The translations under genes and the position numbers were made by a program. Positions 25,371 to 33,201 of a DNA stretch of 64,000 nt are shown here, one piece after another. Position 1 is the first letter of the stretch, and every line of letters begins with the position of its first letter. Below the pieces are notes generated by a model that saw only the letters and a list, made by a program, of their open reading frames with translations, was not told the origin of the DNA and made no database searches. This stretch comes from Streptomyces sp. NBC_00259 (GTDB lineage Bacteria > Actinomycetota > Actinomycetes > Streptomycetales > Streptomycetaceae). The stretch spans positions 7,257,501 through 7,321,500 of the forward strand of contig NZ_CP108080.1 of NCBI RefSeq assembly GCF_036181745.1. The letters run 5' to 3'.

Positions 25371-26066
25371 TCAGGACAGCTTCTTGAGGACCTCGGTCGC
25401 GACCGCCGTGGAGGAGGCCGGGTTCTGGCCGGAGACCAGGTTGCGGTCGACGACGACGTTCGGGGCCCACGGCTCGCCCTCCTGGACCTGCACGCCGGCC
25501 TCGGTCAGCCGGTCCTGGAGCAGCCACCTCGCCTTGTCGGCGAAGCCGGCCTGGGTCTCCTCCGCGTTGGTGAACGCGGCGACCCGGTAGCCGGCGAAGG
25601 CGTTGGAGCCGTCGGCATGGGCCGCGGCGAGCAGCGCGGACGAGGCGTGGCAGACGACGGCGAGCGGCTTCCCGGAGCCGAGGGCCTCGATCAGCAGCCT
25701 GCCGGAGCCGGCGTCGGCGGAGAGGTCCTCCATGGGGCCGTGGCCGCCCGGGTAGAGGACGGCCGCGTAGTCGTCGAGGTTCACCTCCGCCAGCTCGATC
25801 GGGTGCTGGAGGGCGGTGAACGCGTCGAGGGCCGCGGCGGTCCTTTCCGCACCCTCCTGGCCGCCGTTGACCTCGGGGGCGAGGCTGCCCTTGTCCACGG
25901 TCGGGACGACACCGCCGGGCGTGGCGACGACGATCTCGTGGCCCGCCGCCGTGAATGCCTCGTACGGGACGACGGCCTCCTCGGCCCAGAATCCGGTGGG
26001 GTGCTCGGTGCCGTCGGCGAGCGTCCAGTGGTCGGCGCCGGTCATCACGAAGAGGATCTTCGACAT
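25371..26066 (-). CDS. DJ-1/PfpI-family protein (type 1 glutamine amidotransferase-like)
   Basis: The 231-residue protein has the DJ-1/PfpI fold with nucleophile Cys139 in AVVCHASSALLAA and the acidic motif LYPGGHGPMEDL. The overall layout resembles Hsp31/HchA-type glyoxalase III and chaperone proteins, which protect against methylglyoxal and misfolding; the exact activity is not shown by sequence. ATG at 26066 starts MSKILFVMTGADHWTL, the normal family N-terminus. It is divergent from a LysR gene, the usual arrangement for a LysR regulator and its target. Confidence 0.9.
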   Translation of the reverse strand: MSKILFVMTGADHWTLADGTEHPTGFWAEEAVVPYEAFTAAGHEIVVATPGGVVPTVDKGSLAPEVNGGQEGAERTAAALDAFTALQHPIELAEVNLDDYAAVLYPGGHGPMEDLSADAGSGRLLIEALGSGKPLAVVCHASSALLAAAHADGSNAFAGYRVAAFTNAEETQAGFADKARWLLQDRLTEAGVQVQEGEPWAPNVVVDRNLVSGQNPASSTAVATEVLKKLS

Positions 26067-26128
26067 GGGTGGTTTCTCCGAAGGGAGGGGAGGGGCGGTC
26101 GGTGATGACAGGACGGTAGACCGCATCA

Positions 26129-26168
26129 GCCATAGGTATCCAATGAGGAAGCCGATGTCGGCCATAGG
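26129..26168. promoter_or_regulatory. GCCATAGG direct repeats in the DJ-1/LysR divergent region
   Basis: GCCATAGG occurs at 26129-26136 and 26161-26168, a 32-bp period (three helical turns), each followed by a related TCC-ATG-GG stretch. A LysR tetramer could occupy both. Confidence 0.4.
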
Positions 26169-26200
26169 CTTTCCGATGGGTCCCGAGGGCGGGCGACGGC

Positions 26201-26206
26201 TAGGGT
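26201..26206 (+). promoter_or_regulatory. -10 box TAGGGT for a leaderless lysR transcript
   Basis: TAGGGT ends 6 nt before the GTG at 26213, and no ribosome site is present. Confidence 0.55.
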
Positions 26207-26212
26207 TCCGGT

Positions 26213-27166
26213 GTGAGCCAGGAAGAATCCGACGCCGGCGCGCCGGGTCCCGGCGCCGCACCCGCCCCGCACGCCGATCTGAATCTGCTGCGTACCTTCC
26301 TCGCCGTGTACCGCTCCGGGTCCTTCACCGCAGCCGCGCAGCTGCTGAGGTTGTCACAACCCACCGTGACCACCCAGATGCGCGCCCTGGAGCGGCAGTC
26401 GGGACGTGAGCTGTTCGAGCGGCTGCCGCGCGGGGTCGCCCCGACGTCCGTCGCCGACGAACTCGCGGCCCGGATCGCCGCGCCTCTCGACGCGCTCGCC
26501 GCCGCCACCGGGCACGGCACCCCCGAGGGCGGGCGTCCCGCCGAGCCGGTCCATGTCGCGGGCCCGGCGGAGCTGCTCTGCGTCCGGGTGCTGCCGGCCC
26601 TTGCGGCCCTCGTCGCCGACGGGGTGCGCCTGCGCGTCACCATGGGCCTGACCGACGCACTGCTCGACGAGCTGCGCGCGGGCCGCCACGATCTGGTCGT
26701 CGCGACCAGAAGACCGCGCGGGCGAACCCTCGCCGCGGCTCCCCTCATGGACGAGGAGTTCGTCCTGGTCGCGGCCCCCGCATGGGCGGAGCGGGTCGCC
26801 GGACGCATGGCCACCGACGGGCCCGCCGCACTGCACCCCGTGCCGCTGGTCACCTACGCCGAGGACCTGCCCATCGCCCGGCGGTACTGGCGGCACGTCT
26901 TCGGCAGGCGCCTGGCCTGTCGGGCCGCCGTCACCGTCCCCGACCTGCGCGGCGTCCTCGCCGCCGTCACGGCGGGCGCCGGCTTCGCCGTGCTGCCCCG
27001 CTACCTCTGTCCGGACGAGCTCGCCTCGGGCCGCCTCGTCCTCCTCCACGATCCCGACGAACCGCCGATCAACACCTGCTACCTCGTTCAGCGCCCGGGG
27101 ACCTCCGACAACCCGCACGTCGCACGGGTGCGTGACCGGCTGCTCCAGGCCGGCCGCGACTGGTAG
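26213..27166 (+). CDS. LysR-family transcriptional regulator
   Basis: The 317-residue protein has the LysR winged helix-turn-helix (LLRTFLAVYRSGSFTAAAQL, QPTVTTQMRALERQSGRELF) after a 20-residue Gly/Pro/Ala lead, then an effector domain (DLVVATRRPRG; TAGAGFAVLPRYL). It is divergent from the DJ-1/PfpI gene and probably regulates it in response to an unknown ligand, perhaps an electrophile. The GTG at 26213 fits a leaderless mRNA with TAGGGT 6 nt upstream. Confidence 0.9.
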   Translation: MSQEESDAGAPGPGAAPAPHADLNLLRTFLAVYRSGSFTAAAQLLRLSQPTVTTQMRALERQSGRELFERLPRGVAPTSVADELAARIAAPLDALAAATGHGTPEGGRPAEPVHVAGPAELLCVRVLPALAALVADGVRLRVTMGLTDALLDELRAGRHDLVVATRRPRGRTLAAAPLMDEEFVLVAAPAWAERVAGRMATDGPAALHPVPLVTYAEDLPIARRYWRHVFGRRLACRAAVTVPDLRGVLAAVTAGAGFAVLPRYLCPDELASGRLVLLHDPDEPPINTCYLVQRPGTSDNPHVARVRDRLLQAGRDW

Positions 27167-27201
27167 GGGCGCGAGGCCCCTCGTACGCCGTCGACGTCCC
27201 G

Positions 27202-27255
27202 GGCCACGGCCGTCACGGCCGTCACGGCTGGCACGGCTGGCACGGCCGTCACGGA
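27202..27255. repeat. 9-bp CACGGCCGT/CACGGCTGG tandem words
   Basis: The gap between the LysR gene and the convergent AraC gene carries about six consecutive 9-bp words of CACGGCCGT or CACGGCTGG, running into the AraC gene's 3' end. It may form hairpins that help termination. Confidence 0.5.
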
Positions 27256-28211
27256 GCGCCCTGCTCCGCGCCCCGGAACGTGCGCCGGTAGGTCAGCGGG
27301 GACACACCGATGGCTGCGTGCAGATGCTGGCGCAGGGACGTACCGGTGGCGAAGCCCACCCGGCCGGCGATCTCGTCCACGGGCATGTCGCTGGCTTCGA
27401 GCAGGTGCCGGGCCCGGGCGACGCGCTGCTGGGTCAGCCAGCGCCCGGGGCTCATGCCCACCTCGTCCTGGAAGCGGCGGGCGAAGGTGCGCAGGCTCAT
27501 CCGCGCGTGACCGGCGAGGCCCGCCAGGGAGAGCGGCTCGTGCAGGTTCTCCAGCGCCCACTGCCGTGTCGCGGCGGTGCTGGTCGAGGACGGCTCGGGC
27601 ACCGGCTGTTCGATGTACTGGGCCTGCCCGCCGTCCCGCCAGGGCGGGACCACGCACATCCGTGCCACCTGGTTGGCCACCTCGCTGCCGTGGTCCCGGC
27701 GCAGGAGGTGCAGGCACACGTCGACACCGGACGCGGCACCGGCGGAGGTCAGCACGTCCCCGTCGTCGATGAAGAGGACGTCCGCATCGAGCGCCACCCG
27801 AGGGAACCAGCGGTGGAAGATCTCCGCGAGCGCCCAGTGGGTCGTGGCCGGGCGTCCGTCCAGGAGGCCGGCGGCGGCGAGGACGAACGCGCCGGTGCAG
27901 ATGGACACGATGCGGGTGCCGGGCCGCAACGACGCCAGGGCGGCCGCGACCGCCGGCGGGAGCGTCTCCGTGATGAACGAGGTGTCGAACGGAGGGAGCA
28001 CCACGGTGTCCGCCTCGGCCAGGACCTCCGGTCCGTGCTCCACGGTGATCGAGAAGTCGGAGCTGGTCCGCACGGTGCGCCGCTCGTCGGCCGTGCAGGT
28101 CCGCACCTCGTACCGCCCGCCGGCGGAACCGAAGACGCGGTTCGCGATGCCCAGCTCGAAGGGGTAGACCCCGTCGAGAGCCAGCACGACGACACGATGA
28201 ACACGATCCAT
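27249..28211 (-). CDS. GlxA-type regulator: DJ-1/PfpI-like domain plus AraC helix-turn-helix
   Basis: The 320-residue protein has an N-terminal DJ-1/PfpI-like sensing domain (VVVLALDGVYPFELGIANRV; VSICTGAFVLAAAGLLDG with a Cys at the nucleophile site) and a C-terminal AraC domain. The latter has two helix-turn-helix motifs (LSLAGLAGHARMSLRTFARR; VDEIAGRVGFATGTSLRQHL). It is divergent from a quinone-oxidoreductase-like gene and probably controls it. Its ATG at 28211 lies inside one arm of a 12-bp inverted repeat, with TAGGAT 6 nt upstream and no ribosome site, so the mRNA is probably leaderless. Confidence 0.92.
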   Translation of the reverse strand: MDRVHRVVVLALDGVYPFELGIANRVFGSAGGRYEVRTCTADERRTVRTSSDFSITVEHGPEVLAEADTVVLPPFDTSFITETLPPAVAAALASLRPGTRIVSICTGAFVLAAAGLLDGRPATTHWALAEIFHRWFPRVALDADVLFIDDGDVLTSAGAASGVDVCLHLLRRDHGSEVANQVARMCVVPPWRDGGQAQYIEQPVPEPSSTSTAATRQWALENLHEPLSLAGLAGHARMSLRTFARRFQDEVGMSPGRWLTQQRVARARHLLEASDMPVDEIAGRVGFATGTSLRQHLHAAIGVSPLTYRRTFRGAEQGAP

Positions 28212-28248
28212 GGCACGATCCTATCGGAAGTTGGCAATCGTGCCATGG
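28208..28248. promoter_or_regulatory. 12-bp inverted repeat covering the glxA-like start codon
   Basis: CCATGGCACGAT (28208-28219) is repeated as ATCGTGCCATGG (28237-28248) across a 17-bp spacer. The left arm includes the regulator's start codon and touches its -10 box, so binding would block its own expression and could also act on the divergent oxidoreductase. Confidence 0.6.
28218..28223 (-). promoter_or_regulatory. -10 box TAGGAT for a leaderless AraC/GlxA-like transcript
   Basis: On the minus strand TAGGAT ends 6 nt before the ATG at 28211. Confidence 0.55.
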
Positions 28249-28280
28249 TCCAGAACGGCGGAGTGACCGACGCTGGAGGC

Positions 28281-29252
28281 ATGAGCGAGACGACGAACAC
28301 CACGACAACCCCGGTCACCATGCGCGCCATCAGCCAGGACGAGCACGGATCCCCGGAGGTGCTCAGGGAAGTGCGGCTGCCCAGGCCCGCTCCCGGACCG
28401 AGCCAGATCCTGGTCGCCGTGCGTGCGACCGGCGTCAACCCCACCGACTGGAAGCACCGCGCGAGCGGCATGTTCCTCAACCGTCTTCCCCTCGTCCTCG
28501 GTTGGGACGTCTCCGGCGTCGTCGAGGCCGTCGGCTACGGCGTCACCCTCTTCAAGCCCGGCGACGAGGTCTTCGGCATGCTCCCGTATCCCTACGGAGT
28601 CGGCGCGCACGCCGAGTACGTGACCGGGCCCGCGCGCGCCTTCACGCACAAGCCGGACGCCGTCGACCACGTCCAGGCCGGGGCCCTCCCCCTCGCCGCG
28701 CTCACCGCCCATCAGGCGATCGTCGACACCGCCGACGTCCGGCCCGGGCAGCGGGTCCTCATCCACGCGGCCGCCGGGGGAGTGGGCCATCTCGCCGTGC
28801 AGATCGCCAAGTCCCGGGGCGCGTACGTGATCGGCACCGCCAGCGCGCCCAAGCACGACTTCCTGCGCTCGCTCGGCGCGGACGAGGTGATCGACTACCG
28901 CACCACCGACTTCGCCGACGCCGTACAGGACATCGACATGGTGCTGGACCCGCTGTCCGGCGAGACCCGCGCCCGCTCGCTCGACGTGCTGCGCCCCGGT
29001 GGCGTCCTCGTGTCTCTGCTGCCCGGGGACGCCCCGGACGAGGCGGAGCGGGCGGCCCGCCTCGGAGTACGCGTCGAGACCCTCCTGGTCGAGGCCGACC
29101 ACGCCGGTATGCGCGCCATCGCCGAACTCGTCGAGGCAGGACGGCTCCGCGCCCACATCGAGGCGACGTTCCCCCTCGCGGAAGCCGCCAAGGCGCACGC
29201 CCTGGGCGAGACGGACCGGACCACGGGCAAGATCGTTCTCGTGGTCGAGTAG
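28281..29252 (+). CDS. NADP-dependent zinc-less medium-chain oxidoreductase (quinone oxidoreductase-like)
   Basis: The 323-residue protein is a medium-chain dehydrogenase without zinc ligands: substrate domain (ATGVNPTDWKHRASGMF; LGWDVSGVVEAVG), then a Rossmann domain with the AAAGGVGHLAVQIAK nucleotide motif. It should reduce quinones, enones or aldehydes with NADPH. The ATG at 28281 has GGAGG only 1 nt away, which is too close; in-frame alternatives are GTG 28263 with GGCGGA upstream and ATG 28242. The C-terminus ends in Val-Val-Glu-stop, and the 12 bp encoding this are tandemly triplicated. Divergent from its probable AraC-type regulator. Confidence 0.9.
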   Translation: MSETTNTTTTPVTMRAISQDEHGSPEVLREVRLPRPAPGPSQILVAVRATGVNPTDWKHRASGMFLNRLPLVLGWDVSGVVEAVGYGVTLFKPGDEVFGMLPYPYGVGAHAEYVTGPARAFTHKPDAVDHVQAGALPLAALTAHQAIVDTADVRPGQRVLIHAAAGGVGHLAVQIAKSRGAYVIGTASAPKHDFLRSLGADEVIDYRTTDFADAVQDIDMVLDPLSGETRARSLDVLRPGGVLVSLLPGDAPDEAERAARLGVRVETLLVEADHAGMRAIAELVEAGRLRAHIEATFPLAEAAKAHALGETDRTTGKIVLVVE

Positions 29253-29276
29253 GTGGTCGAGTAGGTGGTCGAGTAG
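29241..29276. repeat. 12-bp tandem triplication spanning the oxidoreductase stop codon
   Basis: GTGGTCGAGTAG occurs at 29241-29252, 29253-29264 and 29265-29276. All three are in frame, so the gene ends in three successive V-V-E-stop units. Confidence 0.9.
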
Positions 29277-29305
29277 CAGGGCGGCAGTGACAGTGACCGC
29301 CCCGA

Positions 29306-31441
29306 TCAGGCACCAGGAGCCGGGGTGACGGACGCCGGGACGGTCGCCCCGCAGGCGGCGTCCGGCGCGTCACGGTCGGGTTGGTCGCGGCCGGGTTCGT
29401 CGCGGTCGTGTTCGTCACGATCAGGTTGGTCGCGTTCGCGGTCGCGTGCGTCATGGGCGGGTTGGTCACGGTCGGGTGCGTCGCGCTCGGGCTCGGCCGC
29501 GTACTGCGCCGCCTGGGTGCGGAACATGGACGCGTACCGCCCGCCCGCCGCGATCAGTTCGTCGTGGGAACCGTGCTCGACCAGCCGGCCCTCGTGCAGG
29601 ACATGGATCGTGTCGGCATGGCGGACCCCGGACATGCGGTGCGTCACCAGCACGATGGCCCGGCGCGGACCCGCCAGCCTCCGGATCCGCTCGAAGGCGG
29701 CGATCTCCGCCTCGGGATCGAGCGCGGAGGTCGGCTCGTCGACGATCAGGATGCTGTCCGCCCGGCAGTGGTGGGTACGGAAGTGGGTACGGGCGAGGCC
29801 GATCTTCTGCCACTCGCCGCCCGAGATCTCCGACGCCCCGCGGAACATGCGGGCCAGTAGCGTCGCCAGGCCGTGCGGCAGCCGGCCGACGACCGAGGAC
29901 GCGCCCGCGTACCGCACCGACTCCTCCAACTCCTCCTCCAACTGCTCCTCGGACGCGTCCCGGTAGGGGCGCCCGATGCGGATGTTCATCGCGGCGGTCA
30001 TCGGCCAGCGCTCGAAGTCCTGGGTCAGCAGGGCGACCCGGTCGAACAGCTGGGCGCGGTCGAGGCCGGCCATGTCGACGCCGGCCCAGTGGACGGTGCC
30101 GCTCTTGGGCAGCAGCAGTCCGGCGAGGACCTTGATCAGGGTGCTCTTGCCCGATCCGTTCTCGCCGACCACGGCCGTCACGGATCCCATGGGGATCGTC
30201 AGCGACACCCCGTCCAGGGCGGCGGTGTCACGGTCGGGATAGCGGTACGTGACAGCGTCCATGCGGATCTCGCCGACCCGGTCGGGCACGTCGAGCCCGC
30301 CCTCCGGAATGGCGTACCTGCCCGCCTCCTCCAGGAAACGGTCGTGGTCGTGGACGTACAGGGCCTCCTCATGGAGCTGGTTGACGTTCATGACCAGCGC
30401 GCCGAGGTTCGCCGACCCCGAGCGCACCGCGATCACGGCCGTGCCGGCCACCGCCAGCTCCATGTGCCCGGCCACGATCAGCCAGACCATCACCCCGTAC
30501 GTGCACACCATCGCGAGCCCGGACATCCCGGCCGCCACCAGCTCGGTCAGAGCCTTGTTCGTGGCCAGCCGCTTCTGCTCCTCCTCGGCGCTCTCGGCCA
30601 TGTCCCGGTAGCGGTCCAGCAGGAACCGGCCCACGGTGTGGATGCGGACTTCCTGCGCCGCGGTCCGCGAGGTGAGCAGGCTGCCGAGCAGCCGGCCGGC
30701 CCGTAGGTGCTCGACCCACGCCATCACCGAGACATAGCGCTCCTGGGCCACCCGCATGGCGCCCCAGCCGCGCGGGGCCGCGATCAGCAACAGCATCGGC
30801 AGCAGCGCCGGGTGAAGCACCGTCAGCACCCCGCCGGCCGCGACCAGCGAGATGGTGCCGTTCATCGCGGCCACACAGGCACCGATCATGCGGCGCGCGG
30901 AGGCGGCACCGTACTGGGCGACATCGATGAGGCGGCGGAACTCTGGGTCCTCGATGGCCTCCAGTTCCACCGCCGCTGCCGCCGCCAGGTACTCGGTCGT
31001 GGCCAGCCGCTCCACCAGCGGCTCCAGCCGGCCGGCCTGTGACGTGGACCAGCAGGCCAGCCCCGCGTTGACGACCGCGACCACACCCGCGATGATCAGC
31101 GCGGGCAGCGCGGCGTGCAGCCGTTCGACCGGTGTGCCGCCGCCCAGCAGTGCGTACATCACCGCGTTCACCGCGAGCAGCCCCACCGCCGCGGCGACGC
31201 CCTGACCCACCTCGCTCACCGCGACCGCGACCAGCGCCGGCCGGTCGGCCCGCCAGGCCCTGCGCAGTGTGCCGCCGACCAGCCGTGGCATCGCGCGCAC
31301 CGCGGACAGCATCGTCAGATCCAGCCAGGCGCGCTCATGCTCCGCCCAGCCCAGGTCGTAGCGCAGCGGCCCGCCGAACAGCTCCCGCTCACTCGCCGAG
31401 ACCGTGGCCTCGGACATCCTCACCCGCCGGAACATCCTCAT
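29306..31441 (-). CDS. ABC exporter with fused membrane and ATPase domains
   Basis: The 711-residue half-transporter has an N-terminal cytoplasmic part and a six-helix membrane domain (about residues 60-330). The nucleotide-binding domain has Walker A in VVGENGSGKSTLIKVL, the Q-loop in LLTQDFERW, signature ISGGEWQKIGLAR, Walker B in ILIVDEPTSALD and H-loop in VTHRMSG. It exports a peptide, lipid or drug as a homodimer; cargo unknown. The C-terminal 60 residues are an unusual acidic/basic repeat of DRDQPDRD-like units. GGAGGGGGTCAGGG precedes the ATG at 31441; upstream in-frame sequence to 31555 is not protein-like. Divergent from a membrane-anchored S1 protease. Confidence 0.92.
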   Translation of the reverse strand: MRMFRRVRMSEATVSASERELFGGPLRYDLGWAEHERAWLDLTMLSAVRAMPRLVGGTLRRAWRADRPALVAVAVSEVGQGVAAAVGLLAVNAVMYALLGGGTPVERLHAALPALIIAGVVAVVNAGLACWSTSQAGRLEPLVERLATTEYLAAAAAVELEAIEDPEFRRLIDVAQYGAASARRMIGACVAAMNGTISLVAAGGVLTVLHPALLPMLLLIAAPRGWGAMRVAQERYVSVMAWVEHLRAGRLLGSLLTSRTAAQEVRIHTVGRFLLDRYRDMAESAEEEQKRLATNKALTELVAAGMSGLAMVCTYGVMVWLIVAGHMELAVAGTAVIAVRSGSANLGALVMNVNQLHEEALYVHDHDRFLEEAGRYAIPEGGLDVPDRVGEIRMDAVTYRYPDRDTAALDGVSLTIPMGSVTAVVGENGSGKSTLIKVLAGLLLPKSGTVHWAGVDMAGLDRAQLFDRVALLTQDFERWPMTAAMNIRIGRPYRDASEEQLEEELEESVRYAGASSVVGRLPHGLATLLARMFRGASEISGGEWQKIGLARTHFRTHHCRADSILIVDEPTSALDPEAEIAAFERIRRLAGPRRAIVLVTHRMSGVRHADTIHVLHEGRLVEHGSHDELIAAGGRYASMFRTQAAQYAAEPERDAPDRDQPAHDARDRERDQPDRDEHDRDEPGRDQPDRDAPDAACGATVPASVTPAPGA

Positions 31442-31607
31442 CCCTGACCCCCTCCCGTGAGCCCATGGATACCCAGCCCCCGCGTCAGGTCCCCCGTTCA
31501 CGCCCGCGCACCCGGCACATACGCATGCGCCTCCCGGTGAACGGCGTCGGCCCACGGCACGTATAGACGAGCGGACCCGGGCCGCTTCCCGGGTCCCGCA
31601 CAGCTGG

Positions 31608-31620
31608 TGACACCGTGTCA
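31608..31620. promoter_or_regulatory. TGACAC-C-GTGTCA palindrome before the S1 protease gene
   Basis: A perfect 13-bp dyad 21 bp before the protease start. A larger dyad (GGACCCGGG-6 nt-CCCGGGTCC, 31573-31596) lies just upstream, and TATAGA at 31562-31567 could be a -10 box. No regulator can be assigned. Confidence 0.35.
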
Positions 31621-31640
31621 GGACGACCTTGGGGCCGCGG

Positions 31641-33062
31641 ATGAGGCACGCACGACGGAACCTTCAGCGGATCGCGCGGCTGGCGGCCGTCGGCGGGCTG
31701 GTCTGCGGCTCGCTGATGGTCTCCGACGCCATGGCGGGCGAAACACCGGCGCCGCCGCCGGGCGCCGGCGCCACCACGCGGGCCGGCGATGCCACGGCGA
31801 GCCTCGTGGAGCGGCTCGGCAGCGCCCGTACCGCGGGCAACTGGACGGGGGCCGACGGCCGTCCCGTCGTCGCCGTGACCGACACGGAGGCGGCGGCCGA
31901 GGTGCGCCGGGCCGGGGCGGACGCCAAGGTCGTACGCCACAGCATGGACCGGCTCCGCTCGGCCACCGAGACCCTGCGCGAGGCACCCCGGGTGAGCGGC
32001 ACCGCGTGGTCGATGGACTACGCGTCCAACGAGGTCGTGGTGCACGCCGACACCACCGTCTCGGCCGCCGACTGGACACGCCTGTCCTCCGTCGCCGAGG
32101 GCATCGGCGGCTTCGTCCGCATGGAAAGGACCGAGGGGGCCTTCACGACCCGGCTCAACGGCGCCGCCCCCTTGTTCGGAGGCAACAGCCGCTGCTCCGC
32201 CGGCTTCAACGTCACCGACGGCCGCGGCTCGTTCATCCTCACGGCCGGGCACTGCGGTGGCGTCGGCACCACCTGGTTCGAGGACCGCGGCCGGGACACC
32301 ACGGTCGGCACCACCGTCGCCGCCAGCTTTCCCGGCGATGACTTCTCCCTCGTGAAGTACGCGGACGGCCGGGCCCCCGAACCGGCCGGCGACGCGGGCA
32401 TCGTGGCGATCGGCGACGGACGAGGCGTACGGATCACCGGAGCGGCCGACCCCGACGTCGGCCAGCAGGTCTTCCGCAGCGGCAGCACCACGGGACTGCG
32501 CACCGGGCGGGTCACCGCGCTGAACGCGACGGTCAACTACCCCGAGGGCACGGTCACCGGACTGATCGAGACCACGGTCTGCGCGGAACCCGGCGACAGC
32601 GGGGGCCCGTTGTTCGCGCAGGGGCTGGCGCTCGGAGTCACCTCGGGCGGTAACGGGGACTGCACCACCGGAGGCATCACCTACTTCCAGCCGGTGACCA
32701 GCGCGATGTCGGCGCTCGGTGTGAGCCTGGCCGGACAGGCCGCCGCCGGCGGGGACGCCGACGGCGCGGGCCCGGAGCCGGGAGGCCCGTCGGCTCCCGC
32801 CGCCCAGGCGCCCCCACCGGGCGCGGAAACGGGAACCGGAGCGGGAGCGGGAGGAACGCCCGGAGGCGCCGCGTCGCCGGGAGGCGCGGGCGGACCGGGG
32901 ATCGTCACCGAGCTCGCCGAGGGCCTCGGGCCGCTCGGCGCGGTCGCCCCCGGCCTCGCCGTCATCGGTACGAGCCTGGTCCTGCTGCTCATCAGCCGCT
33001 GGATCCAGTCGGCCCAGGGCCGCAGGAACTACCGCGAGTTCTACTCGCAGACCTGGGCCTGA
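31641..33062 (+). CDS. membrane-anchored chymotrypsin-fold (S1) serine protease
   Basis: The 473-residue protein has a Sec signal peptide, a propeptide-like domain (about residues 40-160), and an S1 domain with His204 in LTAGHCGG, Asp233/234 in GDDFSLVKY and Ser320 in EPGDSGGPLF. Cysteine pairs resemble those of streptogrisins. A Gly/Pro/Ala linker of about 55 residues then leads to one membrane helix (GLAVIGTSLVLLLISRW) and a short basic cytoplasmic tail. Unlike ordinary streptogrisins it should stay on the membrane. I use ATG 31641; an in-frame TTG at 31629 with AGGA upstream is possible. Confidence 0.9.
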   Translation: MRHARRNLQRIARLAAVGGLVCGSLMVSDAMAGETPAPPPGAGATTRAGDATASLVERLGSARTAGNWTGADGRPVVAVTDTEAAAEVRRAGADAKVVRHSMDRLRSATETLREAPRVSGTAWSMDYASNEVVVHADTTVSAADWTRLSSVAEGIGGFVRMERTEGAFTTRLNGAAPLFGGNSRCSAGFNVTDGRGSFILTAGHCGGVGTTWFEDRGRDTTVGTTVAASFPGDDFSLVKYADGRAPEPAGDAGIVAIGDGRGVRITGAADPDVGQQVFRSGSTTGLRTGRVTALNATVNYPEGTVTGLIETTVCAEPGDSGGPLFAQGLALGVTSGGNGDCTTGGITYFQPVTSAMSALGVSLAGQAAAGGDADGAGPEPGGPSAPAAQAPPPGAETGTGAGAGGTPGGAASPGGAGGPGIVTELAEGLGPLGAVAPGLAVIGTSLVLLLISRWIQSAQGRRNYREFYSQTWA

Positions 33063-33097
33063 CACCTGCTCACCCGACGCCCGCGCCCCCGCCCGAT

Positions 33098-33137
33098 GAC
33101 GCCCGTGCCCGTCCGGTGACGCCCGTGCCCGTCCGGT
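33098..33137. repeat. 20-bp direct tandem repeat, two copies
   Basis: The unit starting GACGCCCGTGCCCGTCC occurs at 33098-33117 and 33118-33137, in the gap between the protease and amidase genes. Confidence 0.8.
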
Positions 33138-33188
33138 GTGACGAGCATCACCTGTGGGTTGCGCTTCTTCAGGGGCACCGGCGGGCGG

Positions 33189-33194
33189 TACGTT
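33189..33194 (+). promoter_or_regulatory. -10 box TACGTT for a leaderless amidase transcript
   Basis: TACGTT ends 7 nt before the ATG at 33202 and there is no ribosome site. Confidence 0.55.
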
Positions 33195-33201
33195 CCCCGC
33201 C

